From the NCBI GenBank assembly GCA_023374025.1, contig SIJG01000013.1:340846-404845 (forward strand): a stretch of 64,000 nt of DNA, read 5' to 3'. A program made the position numbers and the translations under genes. The notes beneath the pieces are model-generated. The model did not search any database. It was not told the DNA's origin and worked only from the letters and a program-made list of their open reading frames with translations. Positions 10,975-25,100 of the stretch are shown here, piece by piece; the stretch's first letter is position 1, and each line of letters begins with the position of its first letter. This stretch comes from Heterodera schachtii (Eukaryota; Nematoda; Chromadorea; Rhabditida; Heteroderidae).

Positions 10975-11731
10975 ATGTTTTTCCGTGTATTTGTCAGCGA
11001 AAAAAATGTTTAAAATATTAATCATATTCCATTTTATTTTTATAGTTCATATTGATTTATTAATTTAAAATACATTTATTATAGATTATCATTATGATAG
11101 TTGTTGTGAAAAGGATGTTTTATGTTTTTTTGGTTGTTATAATTAGTCAATCACTTTACTTTTATATATTATCTATTTAAATAAGTTTGTTTCAATTTAT
11201 TTTTGAGTAAAATAAATTAAGTTTTTCATTAAATTTATGCGTTATAATAGTTTAATTATACAATAAAAGAAAATACATTTAATAGATATTTTCATTTTAT
11301 ATTAAACTTAACAAATATAGTTAGCGTTAATTTGTTGCAAATACAAATATAAAAATTCATTTTTTAAAATCATATTCTTGATACTCAAAAATTGTTCAAT
11401 CAGTATCCAAATTTCTCGGCACAATCGCAACAAAAAGGCCTTTTTAACCAAAACCGTCCTTCTTAGCCCGAATTAAATTAATTACTTCATTTTTTAAATT
11501 TACTTTTTACGATTTATTCTATTTCAAAATTAATTCTAATTATGTGATGTTAAGTTATTATTGAATTCAAAAATTTGATAATTTCAACTTATTAAAACTA
11601 GAAATATATACATTTATAAATTTTAATACATTAATACTTACAGAAGGATTCAAAAGTATTTAATTTATTATTTTTAACAATAAAAGCATTATTATTATTC
11701 ATATTATTACGCATTAATTATTTTCAAAAAT

Positions 11732-11790
11732 GCTCAAGCATGCCATCAATTTTTACGCAACTGTGCCTCCGTATATATTTTTTGATATGT
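11732..11790 (+). repeat. Dispersed repeat, partner at 35170-35227
   Basis: The two blocks share GCATGC, TTTTTAC, CAACTGTGCCTCCG and a TTTTTTGATA tail at corresponding positions with scattered substitutions. Same orientation. There is no coding potential. Confidence 0.55.
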
Positions 11791-12465
11791 AAAATAGAGT
11801 TCTTATTGTTAGATCATTGCTATTTCGTATGTAATTAGCACATTTTGCTCGTTTCTCAATTTAATAAAAAATTTAAAAATAATTTCTAAAACAAATTATG
11901 TAATTTGAGATGAAAATTTCTTATAAAATTTTGTTTTCAAAAAAAATATATTATTCCTAAATGGTTATATATTTCAAATGTGTTCATTCAAAAATTTCAC
12001 AAAATATTGGTTTTTAAAAAAAAATTTTATATAAACATTCCAATATAAAATTCTTTAATGTTTTAATTTCGACATTTATTGCTTTTATAAAAGAAGATTT
12101 TGTATTTTAAAGTTTTTACCTAATGCTATAATTTTTATACGATTAATTTTTTTAATCTTATGTTTCAATGTCTTCTATCATTTGATCACATTGGATTTTC
12201 AATCAATATAAGTCAGGCTGTAAAGTTTTTTTTGTTCCCGTTCTTTATTGTTTTTAAATGTTGAGCTTTTTTCATCTTTCTAAAAATAATTTTGTTAATT
12301 ATCGATGATTTTTTGTGGCTTGTATTATTATTTAATGAAAAGCATTGTTTTCTTAAAATTAATATAAAATATTTTTCGTTCAGTGTGGTTGAATATTTAA
12401 ATTTGGTTGATTTATTTAAAGATAATTTATTATAATATTTATCGAATTTTTCTACAGAGAATTAA

Positions 12466-12575
12466 TGATTCTAAGTTTATGCATTTTAATTCATTTTCAT
12501 GTCCAGCTGAGATGAGTCCAGCGTCGGTTTTGTAAAAATATATTTAAATTGCTATGATATTAAGATATTCATTAT
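12466..12575 (+). repeat. Dispersed repeat, partner at 37076-37265
   Basis: TGATTCTAAGTxTATGCATTTTAATTCATTTT is shared with 37076-37110. After an insertion of about 85 bp in the partner, TCATGTC, CGGTTTT and ATATTTAAATT continue the match. Same orientation, no reading frame. Confidence 0.5.
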
Positions 12576-15500
12576 ATATTTGAATTTTCAAACTGTATTT
12601 GCATTTATTTATAAATTTTTAATTAGAGATAATTCAATTCAGTCATCTTTTAAAATGAGACAGATTTATGTCCTTTCTCCTTATGATTTTATGTAATTTA
12701 ATCTATGGCCATATTAAAATATTTTTAAAATTTATTATATGCCTATTAAATAGGAAAATAATTTTAGACTTTTAATTAATAATTTTAAATACTTTATTTG
12801 ATTAATGTGAATATGTTAAAAACTTTTTTTGCGTAAATTTTTTTAAATGTTTACTAGATTGGTTAATGTTTTATAAGTAGAAAACAAAGCTTATTTGTAG
12901 GTTATTTTGTTTTAATTTGCCAAAAATAATCTCATTAAATGAAAAATTAAAATAAGAAAAATGAGATACTTTAAAAATATAAATATAATTTAATGATAAT
13001 TAAAATAGTAAAAAAATATATAAATAGTTAAACAATATTATATTTAATTTTTTTTAAACAGTTTGATTCTTCATTAGGAATCTGGTAAATTGTTTAAGTT
13101 TTCCAAGAATAATTTTAATGTTTTATTTTTAATTATTTACTTTTTTCTCATGCAAATTACATAGCGTTTAAGTTCAACATTATAAAAATATTTTAACGGT
13201 AAACAAATACATATTCTCAATATTAATTGTAGATTTATATTTAACAAAACAGAATAACATTTATTTAAATTTCATACATTAATTTTTCTTTTCCTCTGCA
13301 AATTTCTTGCCACAATTACTCAAAATATCTCCTCCATTTTTTGGCCTGCATAAATATTTTGAAATTTAAATTTTAATGCTACTTTATCTTTTTAGTTTTT
13401 AATTATTTGTTATTTATATTTAATAATTCTTTAGAATATAAAAAGCCATTTTCATTTATTTATTAAAATTTTTAAAGATTAGGAGTAATAGCTGTTATAA
13501 ATTTATTTTTACTAAATTAAGTATGGTTTTGCTTTCTGTGGATTTATTTAATATTTTTGATTGTTAATTATTTTATATTGATCAAAAACGAAAACGAGTG
13601 TACTTTGGAAATCCTTTAACTTAACATTACTGTTTGTCTTATTAATGAAGGATGCATTTCTATTTCTAGGTTGACAAATGTTTATTTATCTTGATTTAGT
13701 TTGGTCAATTAATTATAGTTAATGTTCTTTTAAATTATCGTTTATTTAATTGTTCAACTTGAACAAGTATTATAATTTTTCTGTTTGGGTTTTAACTATT
13801 TTATTAAGTTAAGAAATAATTTCTAAACGACTTTAAACTACTTAAGTATAATAGTATTGTTCAAATAACCGATTCATATGAAAAGACACAAAAGTAAATT
13901 TTCTATTTTTTGTATAATATGTATAACTTTATGAATTTTTGTAGGTCCATTTTATATTCAAAATGTATATATTAATTAGTTTATTTTTTGGTTACTTTAA
14001 ATTCGCTTAATCTCACGCGCTGACTGCAGTTCGAATATTCACTTCTTCGATTACTGATCTTTAATTTCTTATTTGTTTTGTTTTTGTTTAAAACCCCATA
14101 CAGATATCATCTTCTTTTTTTTTCTACATTGTTTAATAATTGATTTAATTTTATTAATTTTACTATTTATGATAATTTAGGTAAAAAAAAAAGAAAATTT
14201 AGAGATGGAAAAAGGCTGGGAGGGGAGTTTTTTATTGCATAAATTTGGGTCAGATTCATTGTCTGGTATTACTAAGATTAAATTTTATAAAATATAAATT
14301 GTCAATTATTTTAGTAATTAAATTATATATTAAAATTGTTAATTAAATTATCTTTTGATTTATTTTCTTTGGTCTATTTGAATATTTTAGAAGCTTAGAA
14401 TGCGAATTTAAACTATTCATTCTTTTCATAATCTTTAATATCCATCATCTACTAGAGAAAGGCTAAATGTATTTTACTCGTATTGCCTTACTTAGGAAAT
14501 TAATTATCTTTTACTCCTTTCAATTTCAAGTTTAACTCTATCGACTAAGTTGCGCGTTTGTTTATTAATTCTCTTGGAGACGCGTATTTGATTATGATTC
14601 TTTTATAAACGTTGTCTATTCAATTGTTATAATGTTAAGTAAATGATTTTTATAATTCTTTTTCTTCGTTTAAAAAATAATTTTTGAATATTCTCGTATT
14701 TTGAATTAAAATTTAAGCAACAACGATTATGATAGTAAAAGCCTTATTTTATTGGTGCTTAAATATTAAATATAATTGTTCATTCATTTGAGATTACTAT
14801 TACATAAATATATTTGCATATAAATAGGTGTACTTTTTGTTTAGTTTTATGACTTGATAAAAGAATTGCTTTATATTTTGTCAGATGTTTGCGTATTTTG
14901 TTTTATTCTGGGTTTTATCAACGTGTCTTCTTGTCAAGTGGGGTAGGAGAGCCCCCATCTTAACGCTTTATTGACGGTATTACAGGTATAATTTAAATAT
15001 TTTATATTTTTCTTAATTATTTCATTGGTATAAAACTAACCGAGATGCTGTATATTTTTATCGTTTAAATGAATGGGGAATATGTATTACTTCTTACAAT
15101 AATTTTTCTTTTTTTAGTTTTTTTTAGTATTAGCATAAATAAATAAATATTTTATCTATGATGTATGTATTTTATTAATCATAATATTCTTGTTTGTATT
15201 TAAAAAAATCCTTTTTACATATTTATGTTTGATGTAATTATTACCAAAGGACAATGGTTTATAATAAAAAAATTATTGAATGCAATATGCTATAATTATG
15301 ATTGTAAATAAAATTTTTAACGTGATTTTGGTGTGACTTCTCTCTGCCAGAAATCTCTTAGTTGGGTTAACTTTAAAGTAATTATTTGGTTATTGAATAT
15401 TTATTTGAATTACTTTTAATTTATCAGAAAAGCAAATTGAATTTAATTTTTAAAATGAATAAATTAATCTCATCTGTATTTAAAAAAATATATGTAATTC

Positions 15501-18500
15501 TATATTATTAATCAATATGATTTACACACATTAAAACCATATCAGCAATCTCTGATTAAAGTTTTTTTCCATTTTGATTAATGAAACTTTCATATTATTA
15601 GATAGAATCTTTTAATATTAAGCAAAAATTTTTTGTTTTTCTTTTAAAATTGAATTATTGCGCACATGCTCTCCTGTTATGAATTTGCGGCAACAAATTG
15701 TTAAAGTTTTATTCATTTTATGATTATGGATATGAAATTTTTCCTTTTTTATTTATTGCACTTTTTCAGAATTGCAAAATTAGCAAAATAAATTCTGCTT
15801 AGTTTAGTTGATGATTAAGTCATCTTTAGGGTAAATAGGCGAATCATTCCGTTCTTTTACGATCAAAACTTTTTTATATTTTTTACTTCGACATTATTTA
15901 TATTATTTTTTTAATTATCATCTATTTATATTTAATTAACTTTTTAACTTATTTGGCGAAATTTTATTTTTTTATAACTTTCGAGTTTAATTCATTTTAT
16001 GTTTTTATGGCGTTCAATATTGTCAAAAATGAAACTTTCCTTTTTACTTCAAATAATAAATGAAGAAAAAAAAAACTTAAATTTGTTTAAAAAACAGATA
16101 TTTAAAAATGTAGAAAATTAATTATCAGGTTATTTTCATCATTTTTTTTTATTTAGATGTTTATATGTTTTAAATTTCTTAATTGTTATTTTTAAACTTT
16201 GTTGTTATTTAAACGACTAGAAATATAATATACAATATCACGATATAATTATAAAATGTTTCCCCCTTTACACAAAAGTATATATATATATATGCACACC
16301 TATTAAATTTTTTTTATAGTTTTTCTATTAAATTTGTATCTTTTAATGTAAATCGATTATGTCAGAATTATTCATACATTAATTTTTTTAATATTATGTG
16401 GATTTTCATATTTTCTTTCTTTTTTTCATATTAAATTTATTTATTTATTTCTTACATTTCTTACTATATAGTGATGGTTTTAGTGCATTTAATATGGACT
16501 TAATTTAAATTAAAAAAATACAGTCCTTTTGAAGAACTTTTGAAAAAAAAATTTTTTATAAAAAAATAATTATTTAGTTTATTTTTGTCTTGCTGTAAAA
16601 ATAAATAATATATTTTTCTTTGGGTTAAATGTAATTCTATTTTATACTTATTTTTCTCCATTATTTTTCTTTATATTTTTGTATATAATCTGATATATGA
16701 TTAATTTGTTTTTTTCTAATGTAAGATTCTCAATTACATTATCTATAGTAATAATATTCAATATTATATTATAAGAGTAAATTATAATGAAATTTTATTT
16801 GCTTTAAAAGTTTTGGTTCCTCAATGGTAAGTAGTCGTTTTATTTCGTTTATTTTTAACTTTTTAACAATATTATTTAGCATTTTTATTCAATTGTTGGT
16901 CATTTTTCTTAAATAAATCGTTGACGAGGCAACGAAATTTTTTCAGTCTTAAGGTAATAAATTTTGTATTTTGAGCTCTTTCAGAAATTAAATAATTTTA
17001 TAAACAATGTAATAATTTTTTGCATTTTTCATATTTATATAAGTAATTTACAAAAATAATATTGAGTCTCTTAGTTGGTTTCTCATTTTCGGTAATATAT
17101 TAAATACACTGAAGAATTTATTTTCATTAGATATTTAACAATTTAATATGTTATCGTGTTTAATATTGTTACATTCACATGTGAATTTTTTTTATTAATT
17201 TTTTTTTTTATTTTAATTTAAATTAATACCAAAAAATTATTTTTTAGTCAATTTGCTTTAAATGTTAATTGAATTTAATTCAATTCTTATAGAATTATTT
17301 TGACGAAAAATATTTTATTTTACATTTTATTTTTATTTAAACCTTTAATTCCTTAGTTAGGTATTAAAATCAACATTACAAAGATCAAAAGTAATTCTTT
17401 TATATTTATTATCATGGATATATTTATTTATTTTAGATGCTTATCTGTGTTAAAGTATTTTTTATATTCAACATAAATCATTAAATTATTGTTATAAATG
17501 ATCAATATTTTAGCTCATTTGTCTTTCTGATTAACATTATTTTATTAAATGTAAAATATTAAAAATTCATTGAGATATTTTTTATTAGTTTCTAATTTTA
17601 CTTCATCATCTTTTCCTTTCACTCCATTTCCAATAGTATCTCTGCGTGCTTGTTGTCGCTTTGCTTTTTATTGCTCTCCATAAATTTTATAAAAAATCTA
17701 ATTTAAGTTTATCATATATTTAATAGTGTGCTGTTACAATTCTAAGTAAGAATATTGATACTGAGAGTGCAAAAGAATCGCAGATAAAAAGAAAATATCC
17801 ATTATTTTTTATCTCATTTCCCATGAATTTCATTTTGATTTAATTATTATGCGGTTATATTATATGAGTGAATAGGTATTAGAATTAGATGTTTTTTATG
17901 TATTTTTTTATAACGAAGGTATTTCGTTGCCACGAATGGAAAAATTTAAAAAAAAATGAATTATTGCATTAAAGTTTCAATGTATTATTTAGTTAAAAAA
18001 TGCTTTTTTTTTTAATTTAGGTATTCCATTTGAAGAAAATTGATTTTATATTTATTATTATGTTTTATATGAATTACTAACAATATTAATTATTAAAAAA
18101 TTATTTGAATGCATTTTTTCCGAATATTTTGATATGATGTCAGAACTTTGTGTTTATTTTTCTTTTGCTCTTATTTAAAGTTTAATTGAACATTTTCATA
18201 GATTTCTATTCATAAAGGTATTTTTGTCAATAAAATATTAAAATTGTTTTATTTTCATTGTTTATATTATTTTTTGGATGGTTGATATTATTTTTATTAA
18301 AGAATTTTTAAAAATTTTATTATTAAGGACTTTGTCTTTTCATATTTTCGAATCGCTATTAATCATTCCAAAGAGAAATCATTGGGCTATGATAAGCATA
18401 TTTCAGGCAAACACTAAAGAAATTCTGAAAAAGCAAATTTTCTCAATAAGTCCTCTTGGTCAATTCAAAAACATTACTAAATAATAGGAAAATGCTTTTA

Positions 18501-21500
18501 ATATATATTTAAGAAGAAATGTTTGCGTCGGGATAAGGGAGATTTTTTATTTTTGCTTCAAAAAAATTTTCTTTAAATTTTTTTAAATTTAAATAAAACC
18601 CAAAATATGAATTGCCTTTTTTAAAGCTGATTCATAATTAGCTTCGAATAACTTGTTTTATAACTTCATTTTTAATCCGCAAGAAAGTCTTATAATTGAA
18701 AAAAAAATAATTAAAAAAAAATAAAAATATTAAAAACTTACCTGAATTCTTCCAAATTTCGAATGTAAAACTGACTATAACATTGAATCTTTTTATGCTT
18801 TTTAAATATTGTTGAACGCTAAAAAATCTTTCTAATCACCCCAATATTTATGCTTTTTTATTATCAAATTGTTTATTTTATGAATATTTTAAATAAAATA
18901 AAAATTCTTTATTTACTTTTTAAATCGATAGTTTATCGATGAAATCACGTCACGTTCTAGGAAATAGTCATAGTTTAAACTAAAAATGTTGTTTTCATTT
19001 ATTGATTTATTAAATTTAATTTAATATTATAGCTTAAATCAGGCTTTTATAGTAACATTTATGATTATTATTTATATTATATTCAATAAGTTTTGAATTT
19101 TAAATACTGATAACATTGCATTTAATATAAATTGATCACTTACTCTGACTTTTTCATTGTTTCATGTCTTTATTTTAGATAATTGATAATTTGTTATCAA
19201 AAACTTTTTTATTTATTGCATTAGGAGTATTTAAGATTAAATAAATATTTTTTATTTAATTACATAAATCAATAATGCTATCGTTGTCATCGTTGTTTAT
19301 TAATTAACAAACTAGTTAATTGTTTATTTTTAATTGAAATAATAATTAATTTCATTTAAATTGTTATTTAGTAAACAGTATTTCTTGGCACCTTTTGCTT
19401 TTTCGGTCCCACAACCCATTGACGAATATATTCGAATTCATAAAATTTCTGCAATTTAAATTTTTGTGCTTTTATCCAAGTAAAATAATTTTTATAATAG
19501 AAATGACTATAATTTGCTTTTCCAACAAATATATATTAGTTATTTATTTATATAATTCTTCATCTCTTATATTATTTTGCTGTAAATAATTGTTCATATT
19601 TGAATTATATTATCTATATTTGTTGTATTTGAGTAAATTATTTTCAAATGAATTTATGTATATTTTTGATAATTCATTTTTTTATAACAATTAAATTGTT
19701 TTAAATGCATGATTACATTATGTAAAAATGTTTGCATAAATTTATTTAAAAATTGGTGATTAAATTGATGAGATGGGAATATTTTTTATTAAAATTTTAT
19801 TTTAATACTTGGGGTATGTTGTCGTATTAAATCCCCGGATTTCTGGGAATGATTTAGATTTGATATTCGCAACATTAACTAAAAGATTATTTAATATTTG
19901 GGTTATTTTCTTCTTTTTCATATTTTTCCAGTTTGAAAGATTTTATACAGAATGTGTTTTTAAAGTATTTTAGCATTCTCAAATTAATCTTTTAACAAAT
20001 TGTTTTATATTAAAGTTACTTATATTAAAAGCATTATTAGATGATGAAAATATAAATTTATTTTTAGTTTAAATCCATTTTTAAGTCTTAATTTTATCAA
20101 TCAATTTTTGTTTTGGTAAAATTTTCCACAAATACAAATTTTTCACTGTTTATTATTCAAAAGCGTTTTTTCAAATATGACACATTTGATTTAATAAGAT
20201 TTTTTACTCTTTTTAATTCTAAAAACACTCAAATTAAAAAATTTGGTAATTTCTTATTTAATCAAACGTGAAGAAAAACATGAAAATTCTTATTAAATCA
20301 TTGGCTTTTTAAATCATATTAAATGATTATGTGCTTAAAAAATCTCCCATCTTTATGAACTTTTAAATGCAATTATAGAAAAAAAAATCCGAAAGAAACA
20401 CCTAAATAAAAAACATATTAATTTAAAATACTAAAACAATACTTCTTTTGTTATTGAAAAACCTTAATAGATTAAAAAAAATAATATATAAATTGGAACA
20501 TATTAGCCTACTTACCGTTAAAGCAGTATAAATAAAATTTCTGTTTGATTCTACTAATTAATTCGTGATTTCTCATGAATTTGTGTTAATAAAATAATAG
20601 CATCAATATTTAAATATTTTTATATTTACAATTTGTTAGTGAAGTTTCATTAAATCGCCAAAAAAACTTATTCTAATGTTCTGTCATAAAACAAAGCATA
20701 CTTTCCGAACTAAATTAAAATTAAACTGTTTAAAATATCAATAATACAGAATTTATTAATAGGATCTAGGACTAGTGAGGCATTAAGCCAAAGACTAAAT
20801 AAATTTAAAATATAAAAAATACATGAAAGAAAAGATTAGAAATGTGAATATAACAAATAATAGCAATAAGTAAATAAACATTTTAAAATAAATCTGTTAT
20901 TACAACATAAATTCAAAGAGTTCTATTTTATCAAAAGCCCTTCTTTATATATTGTCATTCAATTTTGATTATGTTTCAAGGGAAAAATTAATACTAAAAA
21001 GATAAAAATATTTCAAATAAATCAATTATATAAATATAAGTGCAAATAAATTATAAAATTCATAAAAACATATTTTATTCATTTTAATATTTATTACGGT
21101 TAACTATTAAAACTACGAATTTGCTAAACATTACTTAACAAAAACCAATTTGTGCATAAACGCACAAAATAATAACAATAATGTTTTAAGTATTAATCAT
21201 TAAGTAAATTTAGAATTAATATCATAACAAAGACCTACAAGAGGAAAAGAGGCAGAGATGCAAATTAAATTCACATTTGTTTTTAAATTGGTAAAATTAA
21301 AATATCTCTGCTGATAAAATTGATAAATAACTATATTGGCAAATGGAGATTTGCACTTGCATTTTCATAAATCATGAATTTAGTTAAATACATTTTTTAC
21401 ATTAAATAAAAAGCAAATACGCGTTAGTTAAAATTACTAAATTTAATTAGGAAGACAATAACAAATAAATTTTCGTATTAATTGAAAAATAAAAATTTAA

Positions 21501-21671
21501 TCTTAAAAATTAAAAAAAAAATGTTACTTTATAAACCCAATTTTGTTATAAAATTGCTAAAGATAACGAAAAAATATATTCGAAGAAACCAAAGTTAAAA
21601 AAGTAAATGTCGATATAGATTTGTTTTAGGATCATTCATTACTTTTGTTGTATGAAAGACTATTAAATCAT

Positions 21672-22186
21672 TAGGGAATGGATTCTTAGGTTTTTATATT
21701 TTTTCTGCGGCTTTAACTCGACGAGAAATGCACGAAAAACACATTTTTTGTTCGAAAAACTTTCGTTTTAACGCCACTATCCGACCCTAGGAAATCCTAT
21801 TTTGGATGTTCGCACCTAAAATAAGTTTTTGTCCCTATTTTGGCGTTTCGCCCTTATTTCGCGATTTTTGGTAAGTTTATTAACAAAAATGCAATAAAAA
21901 TGACACCCCTAAGAACCGGCCAAAATTTTTTCAAAAAATATACCCCTAAGAATCGACACTCAAATCCTGAAAATTTCGAAATGTATTTCATTTCTAACTG
22001 CAATCAGTGAATAAAATTGTTTTCCTTAATTTTAACTTATTTACATAGAAAAAACAACAATTTTAATAAATTTAAGCTCCACATTTAAAATTTTTTTGCC
22101 CCTATTTTCGCCCCTATTTCGCGAATTTTTTGCCCCTGTTTAGGTCCCTATTTTGGACTTTTTTGCCCATAAAAATCCGTTCTCTA
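21672..22186. mobile_element. Miniature inverted-repeat element with TAGRGAAYGGATT ends and ATCAT target duplication
   Basis: The left end TAGGGAATGGATT (21672-21684) and the reverse complement of the right end (22174-22186) match at 11 of 13 positions. A 5-bp direct repeat ATCAT flanks the element exactly (21667-21671 and 22187-22191), which supports insertion by transposition. The interior is non-coding, with repeated phrases such as CCCCTAAGAAxC (near 21905 and 21945) and CCCCTATTTxG (near 22102-22160). Part of the interior (about 21845-21960) is related in reverse complement to 50615-50710 in the duplicated block. The superfamily is uncertain: the ends look hAT-like, but hAT normally makes 8-bp duplications. 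Confidence 0.7.
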
Positions 22187-25100
22187 ATCATGACATTGAT
22201 CTGCGTATTAAACAAGAAAATATTATTGTAATATATGATTAAGTATTCAGAGAACTAAAAATTAGATAAAGTTAGAAAAGGGTGTAAAGCTGAAAAAAAG
22301 CAAATTTTTTTTTAATATTTAAAAATAAAAATTAATAAATTTCGATGGCGCATAGTGGCCGAAATAATAGGATACCAAACAAAAATTAATACAATCTCTT
22401 ACAGAAAAGTGAAAAAAATAAAAAGTTTAAAAATGCATGAATGAAGCATATGAAACCAAATTATAACTGAAATAGAATACAATATAAAATAAATGTTTGA
22501 TGTATAAGAAATACATAAAATTCACATTGGGAAAAAGATAACCAACGTAAAAATAAAATAAACGACTAGTAAATTATCACAAGTTAATCTTCCTAAGACT
22601 GAAGGAAAAATAAAATGACTCCGTTAAAAATTCCCATTCGGGTACCTTAAAATATAAAAAACATAAACTCTAATTTTCATTAAAAACATTTTTAAGCGTG
22701 CTGTATAAACAAATAAATTACGGAAATATATATAATTATTTATAAATCTGTTTTAGATAAAATCTGTAAAATTCTTACATTCAATACTCTATTAATTAAT
22801 TTTTAGAAAGTAAGATTTGTTAAAAGATAAAACTCTCATTTAATTGTAGTAAAATACAGAAATGTTATTATTAATTTTATTTAGCAAATAATACAACTAT
22901 ATATTTGATATGAAATTAAAATCAGAGAATTTAAGCGAATATTTCAATTGATAAAAGTTAATTCTTACACATATCGATTTTTCAATCTTCAAAATAAATA
23001 CAAATAAAAATTCTACGACCAATTCCTTGGAAAATTTAGCGTTGCTTAATGCTAGTCTGAACAAGGGAATTAGTGCTTTTTGGGACATTTAATAAAATTT
23101 TCTTTAAAAATCCTCAAAAAATATATGAAAAATGTATAAAGCCAAAATATGTACCAAATATGCATAAAGTCCAAAATATAACATAGAAATATAAAAGTAA
23201 ATGAAAAGGAAAACAATTTCTTCAATTAATAAAAAATAAAATAATTTAAAAAATTGAAATATGAAACGCTAAGAAATAACGTTATTGTAATTTTATTTGT
23301 TAAAAATGATTAACTTGAGAAAAAAGATGAATTAAAAATTAAATTCGTTTATTAAAATTTTATTTTGTAAACCTTGATTTTAATTCGCCAGTATAATGAA
23401 ATACATGAATTTTTATTTAAAAAATATTATTATCATTTAATAATACAAAAATAAAAAATTGTTACCATATGCGTATAGGCAATGACAAAAATGAAATATA
23501 ATTTATTATAAAATTATATTTAAATTGCCGAAAATTTAGATTCCTTTTAATTATCAAAACTCAACTAATGTAAGCCGAATAATAAATATTTAATAATAAT
23601 AAAGGGCCATCACATGATTATTTAATAACTAAAACAGTGTTAAACAGATTTCGAAATGTTCGTTAACAATTTAAAAATACGTTTTTAAAAGAATATGACA
23701 AGTAAATACATTTTATGCTATCTATAAATGAAATTCATTTAATTATTCTTCATTTTCCTGCAAATTGATATAAAATTTTTAATCATTAATAATTAAAGCG
23801 TGTAACTGTATTTTTTTATTCATCTTGGTCTTTGATCTATTTTATAATTTTTTTTAAAGCATATTTACAAGAAATTTAATAAATTTGTTTAAGTAATAAG
23901 TAAATATGCTAATATTTATTTTCATTTAAATTAGAATGTTTAATCGATTGTTAGGAAATATGATTTTATTTTTTAAATTTTTATTTGAACAATATGAAAT
24001 TTTGCAAAATATATTTATTTTTATTGCCTTAGTGCAATTCTTTAATAAAAACTGAAATTATGAAAAATCACATTCCCAATTTCATTATTCCAAAATTTAT
24101 TTTAACAGATTGTTTCCGAATACAATTTTTTTTTAATTTTATGCACTTTTTATACTATTTATTTTATATATTTTATTAGTTTTTGTTCGCTCATCTTATT
24201 GTTTTGGAGCCTATTTATATACTAATTTTTAAAAATTTAGGGTGTAAAATTCCTACTTTCTGTTTTACTAATTAAAAATACCTATTAATTGTATATGTAA
24301 TTGTGATATTAGTATTTTACTCAAACTTTTGAGCCATGAATGGTCTGTATTGGGAATTGTCCAACACTTATTTTTATAATCATGGCAATTAATTCTGTTT
24401 TTTCTATAATCTTACGCGAAAACAATTGCATCGTATAAATTACTTTTGATTTTTTTCATATTTTTGATATAAATACTTTTCATTCTCTTTATTTTAAATA
24501 ATGGCAGATTTAATTAAAATACTTATAATTCATCTTTTTGAATTAGAACCAATTATTTGGTATTAATAAAGTCAAAATTATAAATTCATCCAATATCAGT
24601 TTTTAATCATGGAATTTACGTTATGGTTTAAAGCTCTATTAACGAAAAGCTAAAGTAAATGAAACCTCCTTTTATTTTAATAAATTTTTACTATTTTATA
24701 CAACTTTTAATAGTTAAATAATCTTTAATTATTCTTATTTTTGTTATGAAACTCATTTTATTAAGCCATCTTTTAATTAGTTTTGTTTATGTTTCGTCAA
24801 GCTTTTAGGTTTATCTTATTTTCAACATCTACCACTTGATCTCGAATGGTTTACTTCAGATTTAGAGTCTCTCATTTCCATTTTATAATTTACTAATTGT
24901 CTTATGAATGTGCCAATGAAGATGATTCGACTTCGAACCTGTTCGCACAATTTCCAACTTATTATCAGCGTTAACTATTTTTTGTTTTTTTAATGATTTG
25001 AGCTATATTGATTAAGTTCTTTTTTCTTCTACTTTTTAATATTTTCATAAATACTAATCCTATTACTATATACAGATTTTTTGTTTTTTTATATTAAAAT

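Larger units (their letters stand above)
6634..21671. other. AT-rich DNA, no supported gene; scattered repeats and small GC islands
   Basis: About 15 kb without recognisable coding. It holds dispersed repeats listed separately (8495, 8699, 11732, 12466), a (TA)n run near 16279-16293, and several short less AT-rich islands: 8223-8271 (proline-rich if translated), 9601-9722, 10849-10974, 11395-11475 and 14925-14990. A diverged motif of the type AAAGTTAT..CCTxAGAAA recurs at about 8172 and 9056, with a weaker version near 9220, so 8090-9240 may be a degenerate repeat cluster. Open frames in the islands show no similarity I can name. Confidence 0.6.

Noticed and set aside
14925..14990. Possible spliced-leader or small RNA gene (stem GGGG/GCCCC, then ACAG|GTATAA)
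   Set aside because: No Sm-site or conserved leader sequence could be recognised and the stem is short.
18278..18484. 68-codon plus frame, and similar frames at 19395, 22897, 28358, 34020, 35903, 54063, 55733 and 56193
   Set aside because: All are F/I/K/L/N/Y-rich with no domain. Frames of this length are expected by chance at this base composition.
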